Below, piece by piece: positions 33,432 through 41,087 of a stretch of DNA of 41,087 nt (position 1 is the stretch's first letter; every line of letters begins with the position of its first letter). Made by a program: the position numbers and the translations under genes. A model generated the notes under the pieces. The model saw nothing but the letters and a program-made list of their open reading frames with translations, was not told where the DNA came from and made no database searches. Source of the stretch: Chitinophagaceae bacterium (GTDB lineage: Bacteria; Bacteroidota; Bacteroidia; Chitinophagales; Chitinophagaceae); contig JAEUVM010000185.1 of assembly GCA_016787125.1 (NCBI GenBank), positions 1 to 41,087 of the forward strand, written 5' to 3'.

Positions 33432-35078
33432 CTACCGGCTTATCCTGGCTAATACAAGTTTGGTGTATACTTTTTCCCGGCTGGCCGGGTTGAGAAAAGC
33501 AAGGCTTAGTTTAGTAATCGGAAAATCAAGCACCGAATACTTTGCCAGGTATTTATATCCTGCTTCATTAATATGCCTTTCATCTACCGAATCATACAAT
33601 AACCACACTTCTTTACCGGGTTGTAGAATGGTATCAGTAAACTGTTTCCGGATCGTTTTCGTATAAAAATTATAAGAAGAGCTGTAGGTTTCCTCCCAGA
33701 AGTAAACCGAATTGGGGTTTACTTTTCCTTTTGTAAGGTCAGCCAGTTCCTTCCCGCCCTGGTATCGCAGCAGGGAAGGATAAAAGTGAGTATTGAGTAT
33801 ATAAAAAGAAAGTATCATCACCGCCACACCCATGCAGATCATTTTTTGAAAAGCGGATAGTGATTTTGTTTTGATAAAATAAAATACAAAGGCCAGCAAT
33901 AATACCAGCGGAATAATAACCCCGGCTTTTTCCAATGGAAATATCCATACAGTGATCACAGCAATACCCGCCAGAAGTATAGCAGCTACAGCTGATTGAA
34001 TCTTAAATAAAAGAGCGGTTCTTTTTATGTTATCCCGTTGCATCAGCAACCATGAAGACGTAATAATAGCCGCAAACGGAAGTATCACATTCAGGTAATG
34101 AGGCAACTTATAGCCGGCAAAAGAAAGAACAAGCAGCATAAAGAGGAAGGAGGAAAGCGTAACCCACTCGCCGGTCTTCACCTTCTTTAAGCGGTTGAAC
34201 ACAGCCATATACGCTGCAATACTCCAGGGTGCAAAGGCCCAGAGAAACGTATGCAGGAAAAAGAAATGATCTTTTTTATTAACGGCGCCAAAACTATGTC
34301 CCTGGAACCGTTCTATACTTTGACCAAAAAGTATAAACCGGACCCCGTCAATATTATTCTTTCCCCTGACCACTTTTTCAGGATGCAGGTTGAATTGCTG
34401 GTAATAGCACCATACCACCGGCGAAATAAAAGCAGCAAAGAGTACAACAAGCAGCAGCCATTTCCAATGCAGCAGCGCTTTCAGGTTTTTATTGAACAAA
34501 AGATAAAAGAAAGTGCCCGCTGCAGGAAGTAAAACACCAATATGTCCTTTTACAGCAAAACCCAGCGCCAGCCCCACTGCAGCCAGCAACATATTGATCA
34601 TTCTTTTCTCTTTGATAAAGTCAACCAGTTGCCACGAAGAGAAAATGATACAGGCCGTAAGGATGGCATCCATACGTACATCATTGTTTGCCAGTATAAA
34701 GGCAAAAGATGATGCAAGCAGCAACGCCGCCAGCCTCCCGGTTTCTGTAGTATACAATGATTTGCCAAGCCGGAAAGTGGAATAGCATGCGAGAATGGAA
34801 AACAGGAACGATGGAAACTTATAAGCAAACCCGTTTACACCAAACACCTCGTAGCTGAGGGCACAAAGCCAGAAGTGAAGATGCGGCTTATCCAGGTAAT
34901 CTTTGCCATGATCAACCAGCGATACATAATCACCGGTAAGATACATGTGCAACGCAATATCGGCATGATGCGCAGAATCCCTGTCCATCAGCGGCACAAA
35001 GAGACCGGCCACGCCAACCAGTGCCAGCATTACAAAGAAGACCCGGTACAACCCTTTTGAAAAAACAGGCGGTTCCAA
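33432..35078 (-). CDS. ArnT-like glycosyltransferase family 39 membrane protein
   Basis: The 548-residue protein has about 12 transmembrane helices and the ArnT/PMT layout. A first helix (about 10-30) leads to MDRDSAHHADIA, the position of the catalytic acidic motif, then DKPHLHFW, and a C-terminal soluble part of about 110 residues. Such enzymes move a sugar from a polyprenyl-phosphate carrier to lipid A or a protein on the periplasmic face. The start is TTG at 35078, because an in-frame stop precedes it and the next ATG would trim the first helix. The gene follows the DMT transporter by 7 bp. Confidence 0.85.
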   Translation of the reverse strand: MEPPVFSKGLYRVFFVMLALVGVAGLFVPLMDRDSAHHADIALHMYLTGDYVSLVDHGKDYLDKPHLHFWLCALSYEVFGVNGFAYKFPSFLFSILACYSTFRLGKSLYTTETGRLAALLLASSFAFILANNDVRMDAILTACIIFSSWQLVDFIKEKRMINMLLAAVGLALGFAVKGHIGVLLPAAGTFFYLLFNKNLKALLHWKWLLLVVLFAAFISPVVWCYYQQFNLHPEKVVRGKNNIDGVRFILFGQSIERFQGHSFGAVNKKDHFFFLHTFLWAFAPWSIAAYMAVFNRLKKVKTGEWVTLSSFLFMLLVLSFAGYKLPHYLNVILPFAAIITSSWLLMQRDNIKRTALLFKIQSAVAAILLAGIAVITVWIFPLEKAGVIIPLVLLLAFVFYFIKTKSLSAFQKMICMGVAVMILSFYILNTHFYPSLLRYQGGKELADLTKGKVNPNSVYFWEETYSSSYNFYTKTIRKQFTDTILQPGKEVWLLYDSVDERHINEAGYKYLAKYSVLDFPITKLSLAFLNPASREKVYTKLVLARISR

Positions 35079-35085
35079 TTTTTAT

Positions 35086-35991
35086 TTACAAAGTAACTTT
35101 CTTTTTCCTTTTGGTAAGCGAAATGATCACACCGCTTGCGATGATGCAAAGAATACCCGATGCCGACATCCAGTCGGGAAACGCATCGCCCAGCGCCATA
35201 CCGATAAATACTGAGAAAATAATATTGGCATAGCCGATAGAAGAAACGATACCCGCCTTATCAGCCCCATATGCTTTGGTTACAAAATATTGCCCGAACA
35301 GAGCGGCCAGTCCCAGCCAGCATACATAAAACCATTCTATTCCCTGCGGCCACCGCCAGGCAATAAAGAACACATCATCTGCCGGCAGGTTGGCAATGCT
35401 GCGGATACACATCAGCAGGGAAGGTATCAACACACCGGTGCCGATAAAGGAAAGCACGATAATGCGGGAATCATAATGACCCGCCAGCCGGTTTACCGTA
35501 ATATAAGCAAGGGCAGAGGTGATGCCGGAAATAAGCCCTGCCAGGTGATAGTACCAGGGAAAATGCATCGCCGGTTTATAGATCAACAGCATGCCGGCGA
35601 AGCCAAGCAATACAGCAAACAACACCACACGGCCATGATATTCCCTGAACAACAGGAATGAAAACACCGCAATGAATAGCGCCGATGTAAGGTTATACGT
35701 CATAGCCGTGCCCAGCGGAATATGCAGTATACAATACAGCAATGTATACAGTGCCGTGGTGCCCATGATGCCACGAAACAGCAACAGGTGGAAGCGACCG
35801 CCTTTATTTTCCGGAGGTTTTACCAGGAAGCCGGCCAGCAACACCAGTAATCCAATGGCGTTTCGCCAGAATACCAATTGTCCGGCACCAAAGCTTCCCT
35901 TGAGCAGTTTGGCCGCTCCGCCCATCAGCGAAAAGCCCAGTGCTGCCAGTAGCATATAAATAATTCCTTTGTATCGGGAAGGGATCGTCAT
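35086..35991 (-). CDS. DMT (EamA) family transporter
   Basis: The 301-residue integral membrane protein has ten helices in two EamA repeats (about 8-140 and 150-295), with AALGFSLMGGAAKLL and NAIGLLVLLAGF at the start, and a basic tail (TKRKKKVTL). It is a drug/metabolite exporter family member; the substrate cannot be inferred. An ATG at 35991 shares its first A with the TGA of the aminotransferase gene (TGATG), which suggests translational coupling; a GTG one codon earlier is also possible. Next comes the ArnT-like gene, 7 bp later. Confidence 0.88.
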   Translation of the reverse strand: MTIPSRYKGIIYMLLAALGFSLMGGAAKLLKGSFGAGQLVFWRNAIGLLVLLAGFLVKPPENKGGRFHLLLFRGIMGTTALYTLLYCILHIPLGTAMTYNLTSALFIAVFSFLLFREYHGRVVLFAVLLGFAGMLLIYKPAMHFPWYYHLAGLISGITSALAYITVNRLAGHYDSRIIVLSFIGTGVLIPSLLMCIRSIANLPADDVFFIAWRWPQGIEWFYVCWLGLAALFGQYFVTKAYGADKAGIVSSIGYANIIFSVFIGMALGDAFPDWMSASGILCIIASGVIISLTKRKKKVTL

Positions 35992-37133
35992 CACACTTTC
36001 GCCAGTTTTTCAACCGCGGCTTCCAGCGTTTCTTTTTTCTTGGCAAAACAAAAACGAAGCACCCGGTCATCCTTACCATCATGATAAAAAGCAGATACCG
36101 GTATCGTGGCCACACCAGCTTCTTTGGTCAGGCGGATGGCCAGTTCACGGGCGGGTTCGTCACTGATGCGTTCGTAAGTACCACAGATAAAATAGCTGCC
36201 GTAAGATTCCTGCAGGGTAAACCGGGTGCTTTGCATCAGTTGCTTAAAATAATCTCTTTTTTCCTGCATAGCCGGTGCCAATGAAAGATAGGCTTCGCGG
36301 TTGTGCAGGTAATTGGCCAACGCCACCTGCGAGGGTGTATAACAGGAAAAGCAATTGAACTGGTGAACCTTTCTGAACTCTTTGGTCAGCGCTGCCGGGG
36401 CGATACAATACCCAAGTTTCCAGCCGGTGCAGTTATAGGTTTTACCAACAGAAAAACAAACAAAGCTCCGCTGCAGCAGGTCGGGATAACGAAGCATACT
36501 CAGATGCGGGAGCCCATCGAAGATCAGGTGCTCATACACTTCATCGCTGATGATAAAAATATTAGTGTCTTTCACCACCGCACGCAGCTCACGGATATCT
36601 TCTTCTTTCAGCACGGCACCGGTGGGGTTGTGCGGTGAGTTGAGTATGATCGCTTTTGTTTTCGGCGTAATGGCATTTCTTACAGCCTGCCAGTCTATAT
36701 GATAATCAGGAAAAACCAGGCCGATCGTAACAGCCTTTGCACCGTTTATTTCAATATTGGGTATATAGCTGTCGTAAGCCGGTTCAAACACGATCACTTC
36801 ATCCCCTGGTTGCAGTATGGTGGTGAGCGCTGAATAAATGGCATACGTACCACCAGGTGTGATGGTGATTTCTGTATCAGGGTTCAGCGTTGCCTGGTAA
36901 AGAAACCCCGCTTTTTCAGCGATCGCTTCCCGCAGCGGCATCCACCCGGGCATAGGTGCATATTGATTGTGATGCTGGTTGACGGCTTCATTTACCAGCC
37001 GGGCCAGCTCCTGGTCCATCGGGAAGTCCGGAAAGCCTTGTCCCAGGTTGACCGCTTTGTGTTCGGCAGCCAGCGCACTCATTACCGTGAATATGGTGGT
37101 GCCCACATCGGGCAGTTTTGATTGAATGATCAC
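35991..37133 (-). CDS. Methionine/aromatic aminotransferase (class I PLP)
   Basis: The 380-residue protein is a fold-type I aminotransferase: NSPHNPTG, FIISDEVY (Asp197 and Tyr200) and SVGKTYNCTGWKLGY with the PLP lysine Lys231, plus an Arg near the C-terminus in VLRFCF. Features such as GQGFPDFPMD and MPGWMPLREAI are those of YbdL-like methionine aminotransferases, which act on methionine, phenylalanine and kynurenine-like donors. The start is GTG 37133. It is the first gene of an operon with the DMT transporter and ArnT-like gene. It is not a DegT-type enzyme, so it is unlikely to be KdnA. Confidence 0.9.
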   Translation of the reverse strand: MIIQSKLPDVGTTIFTVMSALAAEHKAVNLGQGFPDFPMDQELARLVNEAVNQHHNQYAPMPGWMPLREAIAEKAGFLYQATLNPDTEITITPGGTYAIYSALTTILQPGDEVIVFEPAYDSYIPNIEINGAKAVTIGLVFPDYHIDWQAVRNAITPKTKAIILNSPHNPTGAVLKEEDIRELRAVVKDTNIFIISDEVYEHLIFDGLPHLSMLRYPDLLQRSFVCFSVGKTYNCTGWKLGYCIAPAALTKEFRKVHQFNCFSCYTPSQVALANYLHNREAYLSLAPAMQEKRDYFKQLMQSTRFTLQESYGSYFICGTYERISDEPARELAIRLTKEAGVATIPVSAFYHDGKDDRVLRFCFAKKKETLEAAVEKLAKV

Positions 37134-37174
37134 ATCAGTGGTTTTTATGAAGAAGGCGGCACAAAGGTAAAAGT

Positions 37175-37211
37175 AAAAGCCCTGCCCCGGTGGTGCCGGA
37201 ACAGGGCTTTT
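37175..37211 (-). terminator. Intrinsic terminator after the acidic-loop protein gene
   Basis: AAAAGCCCTG (37175-37184) and CAGGGCTTTT (37202-37211) pair perfectly, with a further CCGG pair inside. It ends the transcript of the gene at 37232-38959 on the minus strand and looks bidirectional. Confidence 0.85.
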
Positions 37212-37231
37212 GAAAAGGAAAGCTGTTTAAA

Positions 37232-38959
37232 TCAGTTTACGGTGATGCGGGCAAACTTCAATTCTGTTTTAGCCAGCGCTTTCATACGCATCGAAGGCAT
37301 GAACACCTCATTATTTACCACCAGTGCATGCCGCGGCATCAGTACGGTTTCGTCATTGTTGGATGATACTACTTTGCGGGTCATCTTGCCGGTGGCAAGG
37401 TCCACCGATACACCAACCGCATTGCTGCGTTTGCGGAAATTGTACACCGTTTTTACCCTGTCGCCATATTGCGGGTTTACATTGTTGCTGGTATGATCGT
37501 TCATGATCACCACCAGGTTATTTTTTACCAGCAGGCTGGTGAAGGAAGAATAGAAAGGCATACCACCTGCAGTGGCGAAGTAGCCGGTGCGGTCGTAGTT
37601 AAAGCTGAGCCCAAAGGAGGAAGAATTTCTTGTGGTGCGGATCTCTTCCCGCTGCGACTTCGGCAACGCATTCAGCCAGTTGATGTTTCCGTTTTTATCC
37701 GCATTGATCAGCAATATATCCTGGTTGGTAAAGCGGTGCACATGGGTGGTCTGGTGTGTCCAGGTGCGGGTGGTGGGATTATAATTTGAGGAAGTATAAC
37801 TGTAATAAGTGTATTTGGATACTTCACTGGTAATGATCACCGAATTATCAACGGGGTTGGTATACACAGATTTGATGATAAAACTGTTCGGAAACTCATC
37901 TTCATCATCGTCATCCTTTGCTTTTTTGGCCTGCTTCTTACTTTCTTTCGTATCATCATCATCGTCCGAATCATCTTCGTACGCATTACCAAGCATGCCG
38001 GCATTGATTTCTTTAAATGAACTGAGCAGCAGCTCACCTTTTACCGGGTCAATTTTATTAATGTAAAATCCGTTCAGGTCTTCTTTGCGGGGCTGGTTGC
38101 TGTAGAAGCCGGCCAGCATCATTTGCCCGTCGGGTTGTTCTATCATTTTGCCGCTGATGATAAAGCGATTGGCGGCGTTCAGCACAATATCCTTTTCCTT
38201 TTTTCCATCAGCATCATAAATAGCCATACTGTATTCCTTAAACACAAGACGCTTTCTTTTCTTCTTGCCGATCTGCGTTTCTTCAAATTCCTTTCCGAGT
38301 AAAATGATCTTATTGTTGCGGGTAAACTGCACATCAGCCAGCTGGTAGAGCTTGGGTTCAAAGGAGAGGTTGATAACGGTACTTTCTTTTCTCTTCAGGC
38401 TCTTGTCAAGCACCGACACGGCAATAGACACCCTGTCGCTGGCGGAGATATTACTCACCATCAGAAAAGAGCTGCCGTTTTGAATGGGCGTCACTTTCAT
38501 TTCATAGTCATCCCGCTTGTTTTCCAATGCATAACTGCCGAGTTCGGCAAAATCGCCGGTAAGGTCGCCACTGGACTTGTCTACTTTGGCGCCATATACT
38601 TTGTATTCTTTTGATTTGCGGATATAGTCGGTGGCAAAAAGGTAAATATCAGCACCCAGTACCTGGAAACTATGAAAGGAAAGCCCTTTCAGTTCCCGCT
38701 TATAGTCTTTATCAAAAACCTCCCCGAAGTTTTTATCGGTTTTGTACAGTTTAACAGCCGGCACACCACCCAGAATGGTGGAGTTGATACGTTCTTCAGT
38801 AAAATAAAGCCCGGTATTATCGGCATATACCACATCCAGATCGGCGGTACCCTTCCGGAGTTTCATTTCTTCTCCCCAGGCTACTTTATAAGTGTTTTGG
38901 GCAAAAGTGACGGATACAACCGCCAGCAAAAAGCAAAGCAGGGTGCTTTTCTTCAGCAT
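37232..38959 (-). CDS. Secreted hypothetical protein with an Asp-rich loop
   Basis: The 575-residue protein has a signal peptide (about 1-20, ending TFAQ) and a mature part of beta-rich repeats suggestive of a propeller, with segments such as LYFTEERI, IYLFATDYI, MAIYDADGKKE and FATAGGMPF. Near its middle is a very acidic and basic linker (DDSDDDDD, then KESKKQAKKAK, then DDDDEDE), encoded by a run of GAT-like triplets, that could bind cations or be flexible. No family recognised. It is not in an operon: flanked by a terminator at 37175 and a 76-bp gap upstream. Confidence 0.7.
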   Translation of the reverse strand: MLKKSTLLCFLLAVVSVTFAQNTYKVAWGEEMKLRKGTADLDVVYADNTGLYFTEERINSTILGGVPAVKLYKTDKNFGEVFDKDYKRELKGLSFHSFQVLGADIYLFATDYIRKSKEYKVYGAKVDKSSGDLTGDFAELGSYALENKRDDYEMKVTPIQNGSSFLMVSNISASDRVSIAVSVLDKSLKRKESTVINLSFEPKLYQLADVQFTRNNKIILLGKEFEETQIGKKKRKRLVFKEYSMAIYDADGKKEKDIVLNAANRFIISGKMIEQPDGQMMLAGFYSNQPRKEDLNGFYINKIDPVKGELLLSSFKEINAGMLGNAYEDDSDDDDDTKESKKQAKKAKDDDDEDEFPNSFIIKSVYTNPVDNSVIITSEVSKYTYYSYTSSNYNPTTRTWTHQTTHVHRFTNQDILLINADKNGNINWLNALPKSQREEIRTTRNSSSFGLSFNYDRTGYFATAGGMPFYSSFTSLLVKNNLVVIMNDHTSNNVNPQYGDRVKTVYNFRKRSNAVGVSVDLATGKMTRKVVSSNNDETVLMPRHALVVNNEVFMPSMRMKALAKTELKFARITVN

Positions 38960-39035
38960 ACAGATAAATTTAAGAGGACAAAATACTGTAAATCGCTTTG
39001 TTCCCTGTAATTACTGATACAAATATTATCTTAAA

Positions 39036-39380
39036 TCATTGCGGCTTCTTCTTTCCTTTCGGCTTTGCTGTTACCAGCTCGTAGGAATGATCTATCCACT
39101 CTTTCAGCAGGGCGGAAGAGACAGAGCCATCCACCACGATGGTGTTCCAGTGTTTCTTATTCATGTGGTAGCCCGGAAGCACACAGGCATATTGTTCCCG
39201 CAACTCCAGCGCTTTTTCGGGATCACATTTTACATTGAAGCGAAGGTCTTCGCTGTCCAGCCCGGTAAGCAGGAAGGCCTTACCGTTTACCTTAAAGACA
39301 AGCGTATCTGGCCCAAAGGGAAGCGTTTCTTCGGCCCCGGGCCTGGAGAGACAGTAATGGCGAAGCGTTTCAATATTCAT
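39036..39380 (-). CDS. MmcQ/YjbR family protein
   Basis: The 114-residue protein is a MmcQ/YjbR-type double-wing fold with RPGAEETLPFGPDTLVFKV, an LLTGLD motif, FNVKCDP, LPGYHMNKKHWNTI and VPSALLKEWIDHSYEL-like C-terminal helices. Members are often called DNA-binding, but their function is poorly known. It is the last gene of a minus-strand operon after the lipoprotein (7-bp gap). The C-terminus is Lys-rich (KPKGKKKPQ). Confidence 0.85.
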   Translation of the reverse strand: MNIETLRHYCLSRPGAEETLPFGPDTLVFKVNGKAFLLTGLDSEDLRFNVKCDPEKALELREQYACVLPGYHMNKKHWNTIVVDGSVSSALLKEWIDHSYELVTAKPKGKKKPQ

Positions 39381-39387
39381 CAGGCGC

Positions 39388-40032
39388 TTATTCTTTATAA
39401 AAACCCATGGTAAACTGGTATACCACTATTTTATCAAGCCTGGTTTTTACATCCGGCATATCTGTATCCACTTCAATATCGCCCATCAGGACGTTGTCAT
39501 CATGCTGGCCTTTGTAATCAAGTCTGAACCTGCAGGCAAGTGAATCAAGTTTACCGCCATTGTATGAAATAATATTGCCGCCATAATCCCAGCCAAAACC
39601 GGAGAACGATATCTTTTTTTCATTGATACGCAAAAGGTCTGTCATCGTGGAACCGGCCTTTATGCCATTGCCGGTGTGGTAGGGAAACCCTTCCTGGTAA
39701 CATTGCAGCAGGCCGATAGATTTATGATAAGCACTGTCTTTCCAGTGTACAATGATTTCTTTTGCTGTGTTGGGGTAAATTTTTGTCACATCCAGCGAGT
39801 CAATACATTCCGGTCCGCAGATACGTTCGTCCTTAACATTGCTGTCGCCATATATCTTTTTCAGCTCGTCAAAATTAGTGGCGGCGGTTATCGGGCCCCA
39901 GGTGCTGTCGGTTACCAATGTGGAATCAATCGCCGGTTTATCGGTACCAGCTTGTTCCCCGCCGCTTTTCTTATCATTTTTGCAGGCAACAAGTATGGCA
40001 AACAGAATGATGATGCTGAGAAGACGCTTCAT
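39388..40032 (-). CDS. Uncharacterised lipoprotein
   Basis: The 214-residue protein starts with a lipoprotein signal peptide, MKRLLSIIILFAILVAC (acylated Cys17), followed by a KNDKKSGG linker. The mature part contains a Cys pair (CGPEC) and a TAKEIIVHWKDSAYHKSIG segment. I recognise no family; it may sense or bind a ligand at the outer membrane. The gene is 12 bp after the RidA-like gene and 7 bp before the MmcQ gene. Confidence 0.75.
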   Translation of the reverse strand: MKRLLSIIILFAILVACKNDKKSGGEQAGTDKPAIDSTLVTDSTWGPITAATNFDELKKIYGDSNVKDERICGPECIDSLDVTKIYPNTAKEIIVHWKDSAYHKSIGLLQCYQEGFPYHTGNGIKAGSTMTDLLRINEKKISFSGFGWDYGGNIISYNGGKLDSLACRFRLDYKGQHDDNVLMGDIEVDTDMPDVKTRLDKIVVYQFTMGFYKE

Positions 40033-40044
40033 TTATTTTTTGAT

Positions 40045-40437
40045 TTATGGTTCACAAATAATAGCGGTGGCTTCTATTTCCACCAGGTACTCCGGAGCGA
40101 TCAGTCCTTTTACTTCTATCATAGAGGTGCAGGGCTTCGTAGCAGCAAAGAACTCACCATGGGCCCGCCCATATTCTTCCCAGCGGCTGATGTCGGTTAC
40201 AAACATCCTTGTTCGCACCACGTCAGACAGCTTGCCACCGGCCTGCTGCAATACTTTTTCAATTTTCTGAATGATAAAGCGGGCCTGTTCATACGCATCA
40301 CCCGCACCCACCAGTTCATTGTTTTCATCTACGGCCACCGTGCCCGTGACTTCAATCGTATTGCCAACCCTCACCGCCCGGCTATAGCCTACGATATCTT
40401 CCCATTTGGCACCGGAGGAGTAATTTGTTCTATTCAT
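40045..40437 (-). CDS. RidA-like family protein (lacks the catalytic Arg)
   Basis: The start at ATG 40437 gives MNRTNYSSGAKWEDIVGYSRAVRVG; the ORF can be extended to 40494 through the repeat region but that is not credible. The 130-residue protein has the RidA/YjgF fold (VTGTVAVDENN, RTRMFVTDIS, VEIEATA). In canonical RidA the PARS(C/A)V Arg binds the imine carboxylate; here the aligned segment is KPCTSMIEV, so the Arg is replaced by Thr. It probably belongs to a Rid subfamily without enamine deaminase activity. It is the first gene of the RidA/lipoprotein/MmcQ operon. Confidence 0.85.
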   Translation of the reverse strand: MNRTNYSSGAKWEDIVGYSRAVRVGNTIEVTGTVAVDENNELVGAGDAYEQARFIIQKIEKVLQQAGGKLSDVVRTRMFVTDISRWEEYGRAHGEFFAATKPCTSMIEVKGLIAPEYLVEIEATAIICEP

Positions 40438-40470
40438 ATTAGCTAAGAGTTTAAAGGAGAAAAGGAGGCA

Positions 40471-40774
40471 AAGAGTTATGCGGCGCCTTCTCACTAATCG
40501 GGGTTACCAAATCTCAAAGGAAAATTCCGAATTAACTCTTTATCTCTTTCCCCATTCTTTAACCTCTTAGCAAAGAGTTATGCGGTGCCTTCTGATTAAT
40601 CGGGGTTACCGGGCCTCAAAGGAAAATTCCAAATAAACTCTTTTTCTCTTTTCCCTCCTTCAATCTCTTAGCCAAGAGTTATGCGGTGCCTTCTGATTAA
40701 TCGGGGTTACCGGGCCTCAAAGGAAAACTCCGGTTAAACTCTTTACCTCTTTTCACTCCTTCAATCTCTTAGCC
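40471..40774. repeat. Three tandem 101-102-bp intergenic repeats
   Basis: Units run from 40471-40572, 40573-40673 and 40674-40774, each starting AAGAGTTATGCGG(T/C)GCC and ending in CTCTTAGCC or similar. Units 2 and 3 are nearly identical; unit 1 is more diverged. Each carries AAGAGTT and AACTCTT near its two ends, so it can fold. To the left, 40443-40470 is a partial inverted copy of the repeat tail. No ORF is supported in the units. There are no distinct spacers, so this is not a CRISPR array. The terminal unit supplies the last codons and stop of the exonuclease gene. Confidence 0.85.
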
Positions 40775-41087
40775 CAATATTTTCCTCCCCCAACAACCCC
40801 TCCCCATTCATCCGCAGCAATATCTGCGCTACTGTGATCACATCTTTCTGACAGTAATTTACGATCCGCTCCAGGTTCTTTTCTTCCCAGTACACCATAC
40901 CCACCATACTGCCATCAATGTCATCTTTCGGTGTGGGAATACCCAGCGAAAGCGCCAGCAGGTTCAGCGAAGTATAATTTTTAAAGTCGCCGAATTTCCA
41001 AAGCTCCATCGTATCGAGGTGATTTACCTCCCAGGGTTTTTTACCTGCCACATTCAGGATAGAAGGTATGGTAAGCCCGTTGATCAC
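40761..41087 (-). CDS. PolB-type 3'-5' exonuclease-like protein, partial
   Basis: Only the C-terminal 108 residues are inside the window; the N-terminus lies beyond 41087. It shows WEVNHLDTMELWKFGDF, SLNLLALSLGIPTPK, DDIDGSMVG and IVNYCQKDVITVAQILLRM, the pattern of DnaQ/PolB-like exonuclease domains, with the last Asp (KDVITV) being a metal ligand. Such proteins trim DNA or RNA 3' ends. The stop TGA and the last residues (GLRD) are encoded by the terminal repeat unit. Confidence 0.8.
   Translation of the reverse strand: MINGLTIPSILNVAGKKPWEVNHLDTMELWKFGDFKNYTSLNLLALSLGIPTPKDDIDGSMVGMVYWEEKNLERIVNYCQKDVITVAQILLRMNGEGLLGEENIGLRD

Noticed and set aside
35991..37133. KdnA (aminotransferase partner of KdnB)
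   Set aside because: The protein is a class I aminotransferase with GKTYNCTGWK, not the DegT/AHBA type expected for KdnA.
40471..40774. CRISPR array
   Set aside because: Units are about 101 bp with no distinct spacers and no cas genes nearby.

Overview
The window is a chromosomal segment of a Bacteroidota bacterium, most likely a Chitinophagaceae-type member of the Chitinophagales. Several lines of evidence point there. There are promoters of the TTTG-N19-TAnnTTTG type. The secreted gene products include PKD and TANFOR-like proteins and YARHG-type lipoproteins. A LytS-type kinase with a two-component propeller is paired with a LytTR regulator. An S46 dipeptidyl-peptidase of the DPP11 kind is present. 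A KdnB-like Fe-dependent dehydrogenase lies near kdsB. Nothing indicates a plasmid, prophage or IS element; no tRNA, rRNA or CRISPR array was seen.

Left part (1-10.3 kb): a tightly packed minus-strand operon of four secreted or surface proteins. In transcription order these are a TANFOR-like protein (8286-10283), a 1845-residue PKD/Ig-like Cys-rich protein (2742-8279), a predicted outer-membrane barrel (1001-2731) and a short TANFOR-like protein (44-976). Gaps are 6, 10 and 24 bp. The first two proteins end in what looks like the same undescribed Cys-rich C-terminal module, which makes this the most interesting multi-gene unit in the window. It is followed by a Uma2-like gene broken by a one-base frameshift (10441-10979).

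10.98-17.2 kb: minus-strand genes for a LytTR regulator and its sensor kinase. Upstream of these lie a cytoplasmic trypsin-like protease fused to a zinc ribbon and a YbjN-like domain, and a 440-residue protein that appears to carry the same YbjN-like domain. 17.4-26.7 kb: mostly plus-strand housekeeping and envelope genes: dnaN, a YARHG lipoprotein, a DUF2007 protein, a sterol-desaturase-family hydroxylase, an SH3 protein, kdsB, a GH32 fructanase, a kdnB-like gene and corA. A DUF2306 membrane protein converges on dnaN. kdsB plus kdnB suggests that the lipopolysaccharide inner-core sugar may be 8-amino-Kdo.

26.8-31.8 kb (minus): a DUF2480 protein, a PpiD-like periplasmic foldase and a DPP11-like S46 peptidase. 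The 587-bp gap before nadA (32405) contains five copies of a 13-bp motif arranged as two phased pairs plus one inverted single copy, which looks like a regulatory array. 33.4-37.1 kb (minus): an aminotransferase, a DMT transporter and an ArnT-like glycosyltransferase form an operon. 37.2-41.1 kb (minus): an acidic-loop secreted protein, then a RidA-like/lipoprotein/MmcQ operon, then three tandem 101-102-bp intergenic repeats, then the C-terminal end of a PolB-type 3'-5' exonuclease cut by the window edge.
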